A stretch of DNA of 9,965 nucleotides from Deltaproteobacteria bacterium (lineage in GTDB: Bacteria; Desulfobacterota; DSM-4660; Desulfatiglandales; HGW-15). The stretch covers positions 1 through 9,965 of the forward strand of contig JAGVAP010000101.1 in assembly GCA_020060215.1 (NCBI GenBank), given 5' to 3'. Numbering within the stretch: position 1 is the stretch's first letter; every line of letters begins with the position of its first letter. The notes under the pieces were generated by a model. The model was not told the origin of the DNA. It made no database searches and was given only the letters and a program-made list of their open reading frames with translations. The position numbers were made by a program, and so were the translations under genes. This document shows, piece by piece, positions 1-6,249 of the stretch.

Positions 1-252
1 CCTCGGGCTGTCGGGCGCCTTGCATCTGACGCCTGCTGGTGAATCGGGAAAACCCCCAACCGGCAGGTTTCACGGAACAAGGCGAAAGTTGACGGTGGAT
101 TTGGGTTTCATGTGTCAGGTTTCAGGTGTCGGTCGATCCTGTTATCCTGTCTATTTCATGAAATTACACAGGTGGTGTCAGGAAAACGGATCGATAGGTT
201 ACCCAGTTGAAACCCGGCACCCGACACCCGAAATCTGCTCAAGGTAAAGATC
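1..252. other. Non-coding left edge and leader of the dehydrogenase gene
   Basis: I see no convincing gene here. The three forward frames give only a short tail that could be the end of an upstream gene (one frame stops at 40-42) and an uninterrupted but uncharacteristic frame to about 247. Positions 103-233 hold repeats described separately. A TTGACG at 89-94 has no acceptable -10 partner, so no promoter is called. No RNA family could be recognised in 1-100. Confidence 0.5.
103..233. repeat. Heptamer-family inverted repeat upstream of the dehydrogenase
   Basis: TTTCAGGTGTCGG at 120-132 is the inverted partner of CCGACACCCGAAA at 221-233, matching 12 of 13. GGGTTTCA (103-110) pairs with TGAAACCC (208-215), and CGATCC (134-139) with GGATCG (188-193). 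The segment GTGTCAGGTTTCAGGTGTCGG-like at 112-132 is the reverse complement of the CCGACACC/TGAAACC units in the tssK-tssL and tssL-tssM gaps. It also contains GGTCGATCCTGTT followed by ATCCTGTC (131-151), shared with 6131-6152. No function is established; it may fold as a cruciform or RNA structure. Confidence 0.7.
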
Positions 253-1284
253 ATGCGCGTGCTCATGTACTACAGCAACAGGGATGTGCGGCTCCAGGAG
301 ATGGAGCGGCCGAAGATCGGCGCCGGGGAACTGCTGATGCGCGTGGAGGCCAGCGGCATCTGCGGCAGCGATGTGATGGAGTGGTACCGCAGGGACAAGG
401 TGCCGCTCGTCCTGGGGCATGAGGTGGCGGGAGATATCGTCGAAGCCGGCGAGGGGGTGACGAGATTCAAGGTCGGAGACCGCGTGGCCGTGACCCATCA
501 CGTCCCCTGCAACACCTGCCACTACTGCCTGAACGGCCATCAGACGGTCTGCGACACCCTCCTGCGGGGGACGCACTTCCATCCGGGCGGTTTTGCGGAA
601 TACCTTCGTATCCCCTCCATCAATGTGGACCGGGGGGTCTTTGCGATTCCCGAAGGGGTTTCCTACGAAGAGGACTCCTTCATGGAGCCTCTGGCGTGCG
701 TGCTCCGGGGGCAGTCCAATGCGAGGCTCAAGCCCGGGCAGACGGTCCTGGTCCTCGGCGCTGGTATTTCGGGACTGCTCCATGTCGCCCTGGCCGGGGC
801 CCTGGGCGCAGGGCTCGTGATCGCCGGCGATACGATCCCTTTCAGACTGGCCAAGGCCCGGGAGATGGGGGCCCACTTTGCCATGGAGGTAAATGATCGA
901 TTTATTCAACGGCTGAAAGAAGTTAACGGAGGTCATTTGGCCGACCTGGTCATCATCTGTTATGATGGTTTTATCCCTCTCGCCTTGAAGGCGGTGGAAC
1001 GGGGAGGGACCGTTCTCTTTTTTGCAGGCGCTGCGGAGGGTGCCATGATCCCCTCCCCGATCAATGATCTTTTCTGGCGGACGGAGATCACCCTCACCTC
1101 CACCTATGCCGGGAGTCCGGCCGACTGCAGTGCAGCCCTCAAGATGATCAGGGCCGGTGCCGTTCCGGTGTCCGGAATGATCACCCACCGACTCCCCCTG
1201 GCGGAAGGATCAAGAGGGTTCAGGGCCGTCGCCTCCCCTGTGGAGCATGACTGTGTGAAAGTGATTATAGAACCGCAGAGATGA
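253..1284 (+). CDS. Zinc-dependent medium-chain alcohol/polyol dehydrogenase
   Basis: This 343-residue protein is a medium-chain dehydrogenase/reductase of the type that includes sorbitol, threonine and galactitol-1-phosphate dehydrogenases; it would oxidise a secondary alcohol with NAD(P)+ in the cytoplasm. The catalytic zinc site is visible as C37 in GICGSD, then H56-E57 in GHE, and E145 in MEPLACV. The structural zinc lobe has four cysteines at 86, 89, 92 and 100. The Rossmann fold begins with VLVLGAGISG at 165-174, and D193 at the end of the second strand suggests NAD+ rather than NADP+ (inference). Length is typical of the family. ATG 253 follows a weak AAGG at 241-244. The class II aldolase gene follows 153 nt downstream on the same strand, which hints at a shared sugar-alcohol pathway. 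The substrate is not determinable, so no gene symbol is given. Confidence 0.93.
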   Translation: MRVLMYYSNRDVRLQEMERPKIGAGELLMRVEASGICGSDVMEWYRRDKVPLVLGHEVAGDIVEAGEGVTRFKVGDRVAVTHHVPCNTCHYCLNGHQTVCDTLLRGTHFHPGGFAEYLRIPSINVDRGVFAIPEGVSYEEDSFMEPLACVLRGQSNARLKPGQTVLVLGAGISGLLHVALAGALGAGLVIAGDTIPFRLAKAREMGAHFAMEVNDRFIQRLKEVNGGHLADLVIICYDGFIPLALKAVERGGTVLFFAGAAEGAMIPSPINDLFWRTEITLTSTYAGSPADCSAALKMIRAGAVPVSGMITHRLPLAEGSRGFRAVASPVEHDCVKVIIEPQR

Positions 1285-1306
1285 CCCTGAGGTTGCACAT
1301 GATTTC

Positions 1307-1378
1307 ACACGAAGATGGATTTCGCTTCGCGCCGCCCGTCCTACACGAAGATGGGTTTTGCTTCGCTCCACCCATCCT
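1307..1378. repeat. Tandem 36-nt hairpin repeat before the aldolase
   Basis: Two adjoining 36-nt units, 1307-1342 and 1343-1378, match at 31 of 36 positions; both begin ACACGAAGATGG and end with a CCGTCCT or CCATCCT block. The second unit contains GATGGGT (1350-1356) facing ACCCATC (1370-1376), a 7-bp stem with a loop of 13 nt; in the first unit this stem is degraded. Because 36 is a multiple of three, the units stay open in the aldolase frame and create a spurious upstream ATG at 1315. It resembles dispersed intergenic hairpin (REP-like) elements; function unknown. Confidence 0.8.
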
Positions 1379-1424
1379 ACATGGTCAAAGACCCTGCTGT
1401 TTGTGCAACTATGAGGACAAGGGA

Positions 1425-1431
1425 AAGGAGG
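1425..1431 (+). promoter_or_regulatory. Strong ribosome binding site that fixes the aldolase start
   Basis: AAGGAGG, a perfect Shine-Dalgarno core, lies 6 nt before ATG 1438. It is the best ribosome binding site in the window. It rules for 1438 over the in-frame ATGs at 1315, 1351, 1381 and 1411, which are in or just after the 36-nt repeat. Confidence 0.9.
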
Positions 1432-1437
1432 ATCATA

Positions 1438-2733
1438 ATGGGACTACCACAACCGAAATACTCCAAGGATTTTGAAAAGGCCCTGGAGATAGGCCGTCCT
1501 CCCAACATCGTGCGGCTTTTCCCCAACTCCAAGGCGCTCATTGTCAGCGGAAAGGTGATCGACCGGGCCCTGCTCGCCAAGGGCAAGGCCATGACCATTG
1601 CCGCGAACGGAAGAAACTACTTCGTCATCCGGGGTGCGCTCGCAGCGGCCCAGAGGGCCAATGCGGCGATCATCCTCGAAATCGCCAAGTCCGAGGGGGG
1701 CGCAAACGCCTACTGCGCCGTCAATTTCTGGAACCTGGCGACCTACGCCAATACCGTCTGCAATGAGCTGGGGATCACCATCCCGGTTGCCATCCATGCG
1801 GACCATTACGGCATCAAGGGGAAGAAGGATCTGGAAACCGCCAAGGTCGAGATCACCAGCATGATCGATGCCGGGGTCACATCCGTCGCGATCGACGCCT
1901 CGCATATGATGGATGACGAGAATCTGCTCGCGAATATCGCCCTCAGTCCCTTCATCCCCAGGTGGGCGGGCTATGAGACGGAGGTCGGCGAGATCAAGGG
2001 AAAGGAGGGCCTTTCCACGGTCGATGAGGCGCTCTTCCTGATCCAGGGGTTGAATGCCCACGGCATCCACCCGGACTGGATCGCCCTGAACAACGGGACC
2101 ACCCATGGCATCGAGGCGAGCGATGCAGGCATCCAGGTTGAGCTGACCAGGGATATCCATCATGCGCTGGCCAAGTACAAGGTCTCGGGGGCCCAGCACG
2201 GCACCTCTGGAAACAGCTCGGAGAGGCTGCGCCGGATCGCGCAGGAGACACGCACAACCAAGGCCAATGTGGCCACAGCCCTTCAGATGATCTCCTGGGG
2301 TCTGAAGGTCAATGAGTTCGGCAACGCATACCTCGATGAAAACAAGGATTTCGTGAAGATGGAGCAACTTGGGGTCACCGGGGAGATGTGGGCCGAAATG
2401 AAGAGCTACGCCCAGTCCAAGTCGTTGAAGGCGGGGGACTACAAGAAGCTGAACCTCCCTTTCGAGAACAAGCTGATGGGGCTCCCGAGGGAGGTCAGGG
2501 ACCGCATGGCCAAGGGGGTGGAGGACTTCACCTACGAGCTCCTCACCAACGTATTCAATGCCGCGGATACGGCCCCCCTCGCCTTGGAGGCGATCCTGCG
2601 CGCGGGCTCCTTTGATGTGGGGCCCAAGGCCGAGCGCATCGAGGACCCGGCCGAGTGGACCGAGGCCAAGATCAAGGAGAAGGCGGCCAGGCTGAAGAGA
2701 GACAGAGGGCCGGAAGGGAATTTTGAAGACTAA
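1438..2733 (+). CDS. Class II (metal-dependent) fructose-bisphosphate-type aldolase, long form
   Basis: The 431-residue cytoplasmic enzyme would carry out reversible aldol cleavage of a ketose bisphosphate to dihydroxyacetone phosphate plus an aldehyde. The class II signature HADHYG is at 120-125, giving the presumed catalytic D122 and metal ligand H123; the ETEVGEIKG segment (180-188) supplies the acidic ligand; H223 in TTHG and H254 in GAQHGTSG complete the metal set and the phosphate-binding loop. Family members are usually about 285-360 residues. The extra length lies mainly after residue 300, in a charged helical C-terminal region ending in a Lys/Glu-rich tail. The start is set by AAGGAGG at 1425-1431. 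The neighbouring polyol-type dehydrogenase makes tagatose- or other ketose-bisphosphate cleavage possible as an alternative to glycolytic fructose-1,6-bisphosphate. The family is sure; the exact substrate is not. Confidence 0.92.
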   Translation: MGLPQPKYSKDFEKALEIGRPPNIVRLFPNSKALIVSGKVIDRALLAKGKAMTIAANGRNYFVIRGALAAAQRANAAIILEIAKSEGGANAYCAVNFWNLATYANTVCNELGITIPVAIHADHYGIKGKKDLETAKVEITSMIDAGVTSVAIDASHMMDDENLLANIALSPFIPRWAGYETEVGEIKGKEGLSTVDEALFLIQGLNAHGIHPDWIALNNGTTHGIEASDAGIQVELTRDIHHALAKYKVSGAQHGTSGNSSERLRRIAQETRTTKANVATALQMISWGLKVNEFGNAYLDENKDFVKMEQLGVTGEMWAEMKSYAQSKSLKAGDYKKLNLPFENKLMGLPREVRDRMAKGVEDFTYELLTNVFNAADTAPLALEAILRAGSFDVGPKAERIEDPAEWTEAKIKEKAARLKRDRGPEGNFED

Positions 2734-2742
2734 TGAAGGAGT

Positions 2743-2875
2743 CGAAAATCCGAAATCCGGAGCACGAAATCCGAAACAATACTGAACGAACAAGATTCGA
2801 GTGACCAAATCGGGTTCGCCGTGTCTTTGCTTTGAACCTTTTATCTTTTGTGCTTTGAGTTTGTTTCGGATTTCG
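2743..2875. repeat. CGAAATCC inverted repeat between aldolase and HD-domain gene
   Basis: CGAAATCCGAAACAA at 2765-2779 has a perfect 15-nt inverted partner, TTGTTTCGGATTTCG, at 2861-2875. A second, imperfect direct copy of the left arm (CGAAAATCCGAAATCCGG) lies at 2743-2760. The arms are 81 nt apart and there is no following T run, so this is not a normal intrinsic terminator. The intervening DNA is AT-richer than the genes. The right arm lies inside the upstream open extension of the next gene, which would otherwise be taken as coding from TTG 2848. Confidence 0.8.
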
Positions 2876-2908
2876 ATATTCGAGTTTACCGCGTTCGTGG
2901 GCTTGCGT

Positions 2909-2913
2909 GGGAG
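2909..2913 (+). promoter_or_regulatory. Ribosome binding site supporting a TTG start at 2920
   Basis: GGGAG sits 6 nt before TTG 2920. There is no ATG or GTG near the conserved N-terminus in this frame, and the only earlier candidate (TTG 2848) lies just before an arm of an intergenic repeat. Confidence 0.6.
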
Positions 2914-2919
2914 AAAGAG

Positions 2920-3942
2920 TTGGAAAGTAAGAGCGGTCATCTCTGGGTCAAAGATATCCGCAAGGATGACAAGGTCAAAGGACTGTACCTGGTCAAGGCC
3001 AAGAGGCGTGCGGCCACCAAGAAGGGAGACCCGTACCTGAGCGTCACCCTGGCCGACCGCACCGGAGACATCGAGGCGCGAGTATGGGACAGGGTCGAGG
3101 AGCTGGACCCCCTGTTCAGAGAGGGGGACATCCTCGATGTGGACGCAGGCGCAAGCCTCTACCTGGACCAGGTCCAGCTCACGATCACGGCCCTGAAGCT
3201 CCCGGCGGAGCCCGTGGACCCCTGTTTCTTTCTGGAGACGTGCCCGAAGGATGCGGCCGAGATGGTGGCCTCCCTGAGGCACGTGCTGAAAAACCTCACG
3301 AATCCCCACCTCAAGACGCTCACCGAGCGCTTTCTTTCCGACCACCTCTTCATGGCCCGCTTCAAGAAGGCCCCTGCCGCCAAGAACTTTCACCACAGCT
3401 ACCTGGGCGGCCTCCTGGAGCATACGCTCTCCGTCTGCGAGATGATCCTGCCGGTCGCTTCCCACTACCCCGAGCTCGACAGGGATCTCCTGCTCACAGC
3501 CGCTTTCCTTCATGACATCGGAAAGGTGAAAGAGCTCACCTTCGACCGGCGGATCGACTACACGGACGAGGGGAGACTCCTCGGCCACATCGTCCTGGGC
3601 GTGTCCATGGTCGAGGAAAAGATCCGCGACATCAAGGGATTCCCTCCTGACCTGGCCCTCAGGTTGAAGCATCTCGTCCTGAGCCATCATGGCGAATATG
3701 AGTTCGGATCCCCCAAAAGACCGAAGTTTTTGGAAGGTTTCGCACTCCACCTGGTCGACGACCTGGACGCCAAGATGAACGGCGTCGATCGCTTCATGAA
3801 GCGCGACAGACAGGACGGGAGCTGGACCGATTTCAACAGACTTTTCGACCGCTATTTCCTCAAGGGCAGACTGGAATACCCGGAAGAGTCGACCGAACCG
3901 CCGGCGGTGACCGAATTCCAGAGAGGCCTCTTTTCCAAGTAG
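2920..3942 (+). CDS. YhaM-like OB-fold/HD-domain 3'-5' exoribonuclease
   Basis: From TTG 2920 this encodes 340 residues. Residues about 8-95 read as an OB-fold nucleic-acid-binding domain (the segment with SVTLADRTGDIEARVW at 41-56 is typical). Residues about 150-300 form an HD phosphohydrolase domain, with H158/H159, H168 in GGLLEHT, the H198-D199 pair in FLHDIGK, HH at 256-257 and D280/D281 near the end as likely metal ligands. The same order, OB fold then HD, defines the YhaM family of 3'-5' exoribonucleases (about 314 residues in Bacillus subtilis), which trim RNA or single-stranded DNA ends. No signal peptide or membrane segment is seen, so it should be cytoplasmic. It is separated from both neighbours by repeat-filled gaps and is probably not functionally tied to the T6SS. 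The domain call is strong; the start is moderately sure. Confidence 0.88.
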   Translation: MESKSGHLWVKDIRKDDKVKGLYLVKAKRRAATKKGDPYLSVTLADRTGDIEARVWDRVEELDPLFREGDILDVDAGASLYLDQVQLTITALKLPAEPVDPCFFLETCPKDAAEMVASLRHVLKNLTNPHLKTLTERFLSDHLFMARFKKAPAAKNFHHSYLGGLLEHTLSVCEMILPVASHYPELDRDLLLTAAFLHDIGKVKELTFDRRIDYTDEGRLLGHIVLGVSMVEEKIRDIKGFPPDLALRLKHLVLSHHGEYEFGSPKRPKFLEGFALHLVDDLDAKMNGVDRFMKRDRQDGSWTDFNRLFDRYFLKGRLEYPEESTEPPAVTEFQRGLFSK

Positions 3943-3943
3943 T

Positions 3944-4058
3944 TCCGCCACGAAGACACGAAGTCACGAAGAAGATTGTTCTTCTCTTTGTGGCGGATCT
4001 TCTTGATTCCGTCACGAAGTAGAGCTTCATCGTCTTTGTGTCTTCGTGTCTTTGTGGC
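3944..4058. repeat. CACGAAG/CTTCGTG inverted-repeat element upstream of tssJ
   Basis: GCCACGAAGACACGAAG at 3947-3963 has an inverted partner, CTTCGTGTCTTTGTGGC, at 4042-4058, matching 16 of 17. A nearer partner for TCCGCCACGAAG (3944-3955) is CTTTGTGGCGGA (3986-3997), 11 of 12, so two mutually exclusive hairpins are possible. CACGAAG is repeated at 3949-3955, 3957-3963, 3965-3971 and 4013-4019. It begins 2 nt after the stop of the HD-domain gene. Neither hairpin is followed by a T run. It is non-coding, although a TTG-started frame runs through it into tssJ. Confidence 0.8.
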
Positions 4059-4137
4059 GCTCTTTATCCCCCACATTCTGCAATGGACATTGTACATGCT
4101 CTCTGGTATAGACTTGCGGAAACTCTGTACCCCAATG

Positions 4138-4734
4138 ATGACAAGGAAATACTTAGAGAAAGTGCGCGGGTATCCGAAAGCAGGAGTTCGCTGGGCGGCT
4201 GCCCTGGTATATCTCTTGTCGGTCCACTCCTGCGCCCATAAACCGGATCCCGCACCCTCCTGGAATTTCGAGCCCGGCGCAATCAAGATCAGCTATACCG
4301 CAGACAAGCTTTTGAACAGGGTCGGTGACAAGTCCCATACTCTGCTGCTCACTGTCCACCAGTTGAACGACCCCAACGGCTTCAAGAAACTGGCCCAGTA
4401 CGAAGAAGGGTTGAGAAGGCTCCTGGAGGCTAGGAATCTGGACTCGACCACCACCGCCGTGAAGAAGGTCTTTGTCGAGCCGGGGGAATCGAATACCATC
4501 GTCCTGGACAGGGCCGAGAACACGAAGTGGATCGGCGTGGCCGCCGGATACTACAGCCTGGACCCCGGCCGGGTAGTCAGGGTTTTCGAGATCCCCCATG
4601 TCGTCGAGAGCAAGGGCTTCATCTCGAAGGAAAGGGTCGCGAGGATCCCACCGCTGCACCTGGAGCTTGTCCTGGGGCCCGAAAGCGTGCAGGAGAAGAA
4701 GCCGGAAAGTTCACAGGAGAAGAAGAAGAAATGA
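4138..4734 (+). CDS. tssJ: Type VI secretion outer-membrane lipoprotein TssJ
   Basis: The 198-residue product is the T6SS lipoprotein that anchors the TssM periplasmic domain to the outer membrane. A hydrophobic signal (about 18-31, WAAALVYLLSVHS) ends at C32, a slightly non-standard lipobox (V-H-S-C); Ala at +2 agrees with outer-membrane sorting. The family pattern is visible as LLLTVHQLND (69-78), an EPG turn (114-116) and WIGVAAGYY (131-139). The C-terminus is an unusual charged tail in which QEKK occurs twice. Start choice is uncertain: ATG 4135 and ATG 4138 are adjacent, GTG 4162 would give a shorter n-region, ATG 4096 a longer one, and none has a good ribosome binding site; the open frame back to 3976 is repeat DNA. 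The stop overlaps the tssK start, so the two are translationally coupled. Confidence 0.88.
   Translation: MTRKYLEKVRGYPKAGVRWAAALVYLLSVHSCAHKPDPAPSWNFEPGAIKISYTADKLLNRVGDKSHTLLLTVHQLNDPNGFKKLAQYEEGLRRLLEARNLDSTTTAVKKVFVEPGESNTIVLDRAENTKWIGVAAGYYSLDPGRVVRVFEIPHVVESKGFISKERVARIPPLHLELVLGPESVQEKKPESSQEKKKK
4690..4725 (+). repeat. Direct repeat in the tssJ tail carrying the tssK ribosome binding site
   Basis: CAGGAGAAGAAG occurs at 4690-4701 and again at 4714-4725, 24 nt apart, so the same frame encodes QEKK twice. The second copy supplies AGGAG (4715-4719), 11 nt before the tssK ATG at 4731. The duplication therefore serves as both protein tail and translation signal; whether the first copy matters is unknown. 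Confidence 0.7.
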
Positions 4735-6128
4735 AGGATTCCGCAAGGGGGCTCTTCTGGCATCAGGGTCTGTTCCTGCAGCCTCAGCACCTGCAGCACC
4801 AGGACCTTTATTGGCGATCTCTGCTCAGGCCGATGGCCGATTATCTCAGGCCTCACTTCTGGGGCGTCAACCGGATCCAGGTGGAGGAGTCCGCACTGAA
4901 GAGCCGCGTCTTTGAGGTCTCCCGTGCCGAAGTGCTTTTCAGAGACGGCGCATGGGTCGTTTACCCCGGGAACGCAGTCCTGCAGCCGCGTCCTTTCAAG
5001 GACATCCCCTTTGACTTCGAAAGCGGGAATCCCCTGGGGGTCTACCTCGGGATCAGGAATTGGGATATGGCCGGTGTGAATGTCACTTCGACCGCCGGCT
5101 CCGAGGACCTCAACGGGATCGCCACCCGGTTCGTGTGTCCGATCGATCCGGAGGAGGTCAAAGACCTCTACGCCCCGGGGCCATCCGCCCAGGTGCGCTT
5201 TACAGGCCATCTTCTGAGGATCTTCTGGGCGACCGAGATCCAAGGACTGGGCAATTACCAGCTCGTTCCCATCGGACAGTTGAAGATGGAAGGGAAGGAG
5301 GTCCGTCTTGTGCCGGACTTCATCCCTCCTGTGATCGCCGTCTCCGCATCGGAGACGCTGATGAGGACGATCAAGGACATCAGGGAGCAGGTGACCTCCC
5401 GTTGCAGGGTCCTCGAGATGTACAAGCTCTCGAGAGATGCCAGGGCCGTCGAAGCGGACATCGGGTTCCTGAGATACCTGATGGCATTGAACTCCCTGAA
5501 TCGGTATATCCCCGTTCTCTACCACATGACCGAAGCGCCGGTGATCCATCCGTGGGAGGTTTTCGGTTGTCTGAGACAGTTGATCGGAGAGTTGAGCACC
5601 TACACGGACCGAATCAACGCCCTGGCCAGGATGGAGGACGACACGCCCCTTTTGCCCGACTATGACCATGAGGGATTGTTCAAGTGCTTCAACGATGCCC
5701 TGGTCCTGATCGACGAGCTGCTGGGGGCCATCATCCTCGGGGATGAAAACGTGGTCCACCTGGTGCGCGATGGAAGTCGTTTCCAGGGCCATATCCCGGA
5801 GGAGGGTTTCTCGGATCGCGATCTGTACTGTCTGGTGGTGCGGGCGCCGGGAGACCGGGAAAAGATCATGGAGATGTTCAAGCGGATCATCAAGGTGGGG
5901 AGCTCGGAGGATATGTCGACGCTTCTGGCGAGGGCCCTGCCCGGGGTCCCCCTCGAGCACAGGACAGCCCCCCTGCCGGGCGTCCCTCGTCATCCCGATA
6001 CCTTTACCTTCATGCTCGACAAGGTTCACCCGCAGTGGCAGGCGATCAGAAAGACCGGGAATGTCTGCCTCTACTGGGACCAGGCCCCTGAAGGAACGAC
6101 GGCGGATATGGTCATCCTCAGGGTATAA
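4731..6128 (+). CDS. tssK: Type VI secretion baseplate protein TssK
   Basis: This 465-residue cytoplasmic protein is the T6SS baseplate subunit that links the wedge complex and tail to the TssL/TssM membrane complex. The N-terminus carries the family hallmark W-x2-G-x-FL-x-PQH (W10, G13, F15-L16, P18-Q19-H20). After it come a beta-rich shell domain (to about 200), a helical middle with the conserved LIP-like segment replaced by FIPPVIAVSAS near 205-215, and a C-terminal domain with the HPDTFTFMLDKVHPQW segment near 423-438. Length is close to the usual 440-450. ATG 4731 overlaps the tssJ stop (ATGA) and has AGGAG 11 nt upstream; the longer frame back to 4527 overlaps tssJ and is rejected. Next gene tssL follows after a 121-nt repeat-filled gap, the expected gene order for this module. 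Confidence 0.94.
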   Translation: MKDSARGLFWHQGLFLQPQHLQHQDLYWRSLLRPMADYLRPHFWGVNRIQVEESALKSRVFEVSRAEVLFRDGAWVVYPGNAVLQPRPFKDIPFDFESGNPLGVYLGIRNWDMAGVNVTSTAGSEDLNGIATRFVCPIDPEEVKDLYAPGPSAQVRFTGHLLRIFWATEIQGLGNYQLVPIGQLKMEGKEVRLVPDFIPPVIAVSASETLMRTIKDIREQVTSRCRVLEMYKLSRDARAVEADIGFLRYLMALNSLNRYIPVLYHMTEAPVIHPWEVFGCLRQLIGELSTYTDRINALARMEDDTPLLPDYDHEGLFKCFNDALVLIDELLGAIILGDENVVHLVRDGSRFQGHIPEEGFSDRDLYCLVVRAPGDREKIMEMFKRIIKVGSSEDMSTLLARALPGVPLEHRTAPLPGVPRHPDTFTFMLDKVHPQWQAIRKTGNVCLYWDQAPEGTTADMVILRV

Positions 6129-6130
6129 GG

Positions 6131-6230
6131 GGTCGATCCTGTTCATCCTGTCGAGGGCTGATATCGGGTGACACCCGACACCTGAACCTGAAACCTGAAC
6201 ACTGAAACCTGAACACTGAAACCTGAAAAC
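6131..6230. repeat. Heptamer array between tssK and tssL
   Basis: GGTCGATCCTGTT plus CATCCTGTC (6131-6152) matches 131-151 with a single one-base indel. A near-palindrome CGGGTGACACCCG spans 6165-6177. From 6189 the sequence is a period-7 array: TGAAACC, TGAACAC, TGAAACC, TGAACAC, TGAAACC, TGAAAAC (6189-6230), so a 14-nt higher-order unit alternates. The array ends 19 nt before the tssL ATG, and no Shine-Dalgarno sequence is visible between them. There is no terminator, so tssK and tssL could still be co-transcribed. Confidence 0.85.
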
Positions 6231-6249
6231 CCTCTTTCTGTGAACACCA

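Noticed and set aside
89..117. Possible sigma-70 promoter beginning TTGACG upstream of the dehydrogenase
   Set aside because: At a 17-nt spacing the -10 position reads GTGTCA, with no resemblance to TATAAT.
2765..2875. CGAAATCC inverted repeat as intrinsic terminator of the aldolase
   Set aside because: The arms are 81 nt apart, the stem is not GC-rich, and no U-tract follows the right arm.
1444..3951. 835-residue open frame on the - strand
   Set aside because: It lies antisense to the aldolase and the HD-domain gene, crosses a non-coding repeat spacer, and shows no recognisable domain. It is explained by the GC-rich third codon positions of the + strand genes.
4103..4118. Possible sigma-54 promoter (TGG...TTGC) just upstream of tssJ
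   Set aside because: GG and GC are separated by 9 nt instead of the strict 10, and the CAC part of the -24 element is TAT. Not supported.
4527..4730. Longer tssK N-terminus (68 extra codons)
   Set aside because: It overlaps tssJ in another frame, and the conserved TssK N-terminal motif starts within ten residues of ATG 4731, which has a ribosome binding site.
4551..6146. 531-residue open frame on the - strand
   Set aside because: It is antisense to tssK, whose family motifs are clear on the + strand; composition is a reverse-frame artefact.
6165..6230. Heptamer arrays as a CRISPR array
   Set aside because: The units are 7 nt and adjoining, with no spacers of unique sequence and no cas genes nearby.
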